DNA from: Henckelia pumila
Taxonomy: Eukaryota > Streptophyta > Magnoliopsida > Lamiales > Gesneriaceae
Direction of reading: 5' to 3'
Length of the DNA: 64,000 bases
Assembly: GCF_033568475.1 (NCBI RefSeq)
Contig: NC_133123.1
Location: 128,498,930-128,562,929, forward strand
Both the position numbers and the translations under genes were made by a program. How positions within the stretch are numbered: the first letter of the stretch is position 1; each line of letters begins with the position of its first letter. This document shows positions 62,034-64,000 of this stretch, piece by piece. Below the pieces are notes generated by a model that had not been told where the DNA came from, searched no databases, and was given only the letters and a program-made list of their open reading frames with translations.

Positions 62034-62045
62034 TGGTATCAAAGC
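62034..62045 (+). other. Primer-binding site with one mismatch
   Basis: TGGTATCAAAGC, five bases after the LTR end. It matches the initiator tRNA-Met site except for G-to-A at the ninth base. Confidence 0.75.
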
Positions 62046-62331
62046 ATTAAGATTCTTGGTCGAACTAGAGTGAGCGGGGTAGATCGAGTCTGTGTGTAAT
62101 GACTCCTCGCATGTGTTTGAATTATTTAATGGTGTACTTAATTCCATGCGAGCATGCTTTATTGTTGGAGCATTATTTGAATTACATGGTTGTGTGATTT
62201 AAATTAATAAAGCATGATCTACTTGAGATATAACTGTTTCTGTTCTCGACTGGTATTCGGTATTCCAAGCGGTTGTAAGGGCACTGATGGTAGCGATTGA
62301 GATATCTCGTGTGCTAACCTTTGATTATCAG

Positions 62332-64000
62332 ATGGGTCCTCGTCGAGTGATAAACAGAAACACACCACCAGTTATCCCTGCGACTGAACAAGCTAGCACT
62401 GAGGTTGATCAGTTGGATGCTTCAGCAACTCCTATGGAAACCTTGCTGAAGAGGTTTCAGTCGTTCAATCCGCCATTGTTGATGGGTTCAGAAAATCCAG
62501 TTGACTGTGAGAGTTGGTTGGATGATATGGATCAGTTGTTTGATTCCATTGACTACACAGATGACCGCCGAATCAGGTTAGTAATTCATCAGCTGCGTGG
62601 TGGTGCTAAGAGCTGGTGGATCATGACAAAGAAAGCATTTGAGAGTAGAGGTACAGAGGTTACTTGGACTCTTTTTAAATCTGAGTTTTATAAGCGGTTT
62701 TTCCCTATCTCGTATCGTAAGGATAAGGGAGCAGAGTTTGCAAATCTGAAGCAAGGAAATCTGAACATTGAAGAGTACGTGGCTAAGTTCGATAGTCTGT
62801 TGCGTTTTGCACCGCTAATTGCTGGAGATGAAGAAGCTAAGGCAGATCAGTTCATCAACGGGTTGAACCCCGATGTCTTCACGTTGGTTAACACCAACAG
62901 GCCTAGCAACTTTGCGGATGCCATGAATTACGCAAAGGGAGCAGAAGCAGGCTTGTGGAGGCAAAGAGGTAATCAGGGGGCACCTCAGCAACAGAGGCAG
63001 TATCAGAACCAACCATCTCAGTACCAGAATCAGCCACCTCAACATCAGAACCAGCAGCAGAGGTATGAAGGTGGAAACAGTGGGGGAAACAGAAAGGATC
63101 AGTACAAGGCAAGAGGTAAACAGTTCAAGAGACAGGGGAACAGTTCGTCCAGTTCCAGTGGTTCGAAGCAATTCGGTTCAGGACCGAGTTCTGGGTCATC
63201 ATCCTTGTACTGCAGCAAGTGTGGAGGAAGACACTCACCGGATCAGTGTGTGGGAGTCTTCGGCAATTGTAACACATGTCAGCAACCGGGACACTTCTCT
63301 AAAGTGTGCCCTCAACGTAATAGAGATAGAGCTCAGAGTGGGAGTTCGTCTAGACCTGCAGCTCAGCCGGAGAGGCAGTCGTCTGCAGTGCACTCTTTCC
63401 AACCCCAGCAACAGCAGAACAGACAGGGAGGTAGCTCTAGTGCAAATCAGCCTCCGAGACAGCAAGCACAAGTCTTTGCATTGACAGAGGATCAGGCTCA
63501 GGCAGCACCTGACGATGTCATAGCAGGTAACTGTTCGATTTTCGGTCATTCTGCTCATGTCTTGATAGATACAGGTGCTTCCCATTCCTTTATCTCTGAG
63601 AAATATGTGTTATTGCATGCTTTGCCAACTGAATTGTTGCCTACAGTAGTAGCTGTTACTTCACCTTTGGGTGGAGGAATTGTTTCTGTCCGACTAGTCA
63701 GGAACTGTGAACTTTGTTTTGAGGGGAATTTGTTAGAACTCGACTGTATTGTACTTGGGCTGTCAGATTTTGATTGTATTGTCGGGATAGATGCTTTAAC
63801 CAAGTACAGGGCGACAGTTGATTGTTTTCTGAAGGTTGTCAGGTTCAGACCTGAAATGGCAGACGAGTGGAAATTCTTTGGTAAGGGTTCTCGATCTAGA
63901 ATTCCTTTGATTTCAGTGTTATCTATGACTCATTTGTTACAGAGAGGTGCAGAAGGATTTTTGGTTTATGCGGTTGATGTACTGAAATCTAGCCCAGCTT
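62332..64000 (+). CDS. Ty3/gypsy gag-protease, open at the window edge
   Basis: From ATG at 62332 the frame stays open for 556 codons to the last base of the window, so the stop lies outside. The retrotransposon gag domain is at about 55-205 (WWIMTKKAFE, FYKRFFP, NIEEYVAKFDSLLRFAP). A glutamine-rich stretch (215-245) is followed by two zinc-knuckle-like motifs (CSKCGGRHSPDQC at 294-306, CNTCQQPGHFSKVC at 313-326) and the aspartic protease VLIDTGASHSFIS (410-422) with a later GIDALTKYRATVDC. The order matches Tekay-like chromoviruses. RT and integrase should follow to the right. No stop or frameshift was found in the visible part, so the copy may be intact. Confidence 0.92.
   Translation, partial: MGPRRVINRNTPPVIPATEQASTEVDQLDASATPMETLLKRFQSFNPPLLMGSENPVDCESWLDDMDQLFDSIDYTDDRRIRLVIHQLRGGAKSWWIMTKKAFESRGTEVTWTLFKSEFYKRFFPISYRKDKGAEFANLKQGNLNIEEYVAKFDSLLRFAPLIAGDEEAKADQFINGLNPDVFTLVNTNRPSNFADAMNYAKGAEAGLWRQRGNQGAPQQQRQYQNQPSQYQNQPPQHQNQQQRYEGGNSGGNRKDQYKARGKQFKRQGNSSSSSSGSKQFGSGPSSGSSSLYCSKCGGRHSPDQCVGVFGNCNTCQQPGHFSKVCPQRNRDRAQSGSSSRPAAQPERQSSAVHSFQPQQQQNRQGGSSSANQPPRQQAQVFALTEDQAQAAPDDVIAGNCSIFGHSAHVLIDTGASHSFISEKYVLLHALPTELLPTVVAVTSPLGGGIVSVRLVRNCELCFEGNLLELDCIVLGLSDFDCIVGIDALTKYRATVDCFLKVVRFRPEMADEWKFFGKGSRSRIPLISVLSMTHLLQRGAEGFLVYAVDVLKSSPA

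Noticed and set aside
62815-63585. Antisense and alternate frames over the gypsy gag region (118, 139 and 116 codons)
   Set aside because: The true frame is the uninterrupted plus-strand gag-protease starting at 62332; these are shadows of its low-complexity region.

Overview
This window is a stretch of flowering-plant nuclear genome, most likely a eudicot. It is AT-rich. It holds spliced genes with GT-AG introns whose products match plant families: MIP2/NBAS, a SKIP24-type F-box protein, a BCS1-type AAA-ATPase and an Msp1/ATAD1-type AAA-ATPase. It also holds LTR retrotransposons of both superfamilies, an RNase H-bearing plant L1-type LINE and many MITEs. The species cannot be fixed from sequence reading alone.

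Layout. 1-16037 is a nested retroelement block. A dead LINE (5543-7202 plus 14074-16037) is cut by a 6.9-kb LTR element with almost no coding capacity (7203-14068, TSD CTAAA). On its left it is abutted at 5542 by two copies of a second non-coding LTR family (1-5542). 16038-20470 is AT-rich intergenic DNA with two MITEs. 20751-34682 is a 12-exon MIP2/NBAS gene of 2398 codons with four small transposon insertions in its introns. 36005-37295 is a three-exon F-box gene carrying a one-base frameshift. 38439-39902 (minus) is an intronless AAA-ATPase gene. 42131-48614 is a complete Ty1/copia element on the minus strand (TSD AGACC) with three in-frame stops. 48620-54938 is intergenic and rich in MITEs. 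54939-58685 (minus) is a five-exon Msp1/ATAD1 gene. 59589-64000 is an LTR fragment cut by a Ty3/gypsy element whose gag-protease frame stays open to the window edge.

Function. The four host genes are housekeeping genes and do not form a pathway. MIP2 is a subunit of the ER tether for Golgi-to-ER vesicles. The F-box protein is a ubiquitin-ligase adaptor. One AAA protein is BCS1-like with an N-terminal membrane anchor, and the other is an outer-membrane protein extractor. Everything else is transposon or its debris.

Most unusual observation. The copia element has no tRNA primer-binding site next to its 5' LTR. The 15 bases at that position are instead exactly complementary to a segment inside its own LTR, which suggests self-primed reverse transcription or an unusual primer. 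I found no bacterial-type system, CRISPR array, tRNA or rRNA gene.
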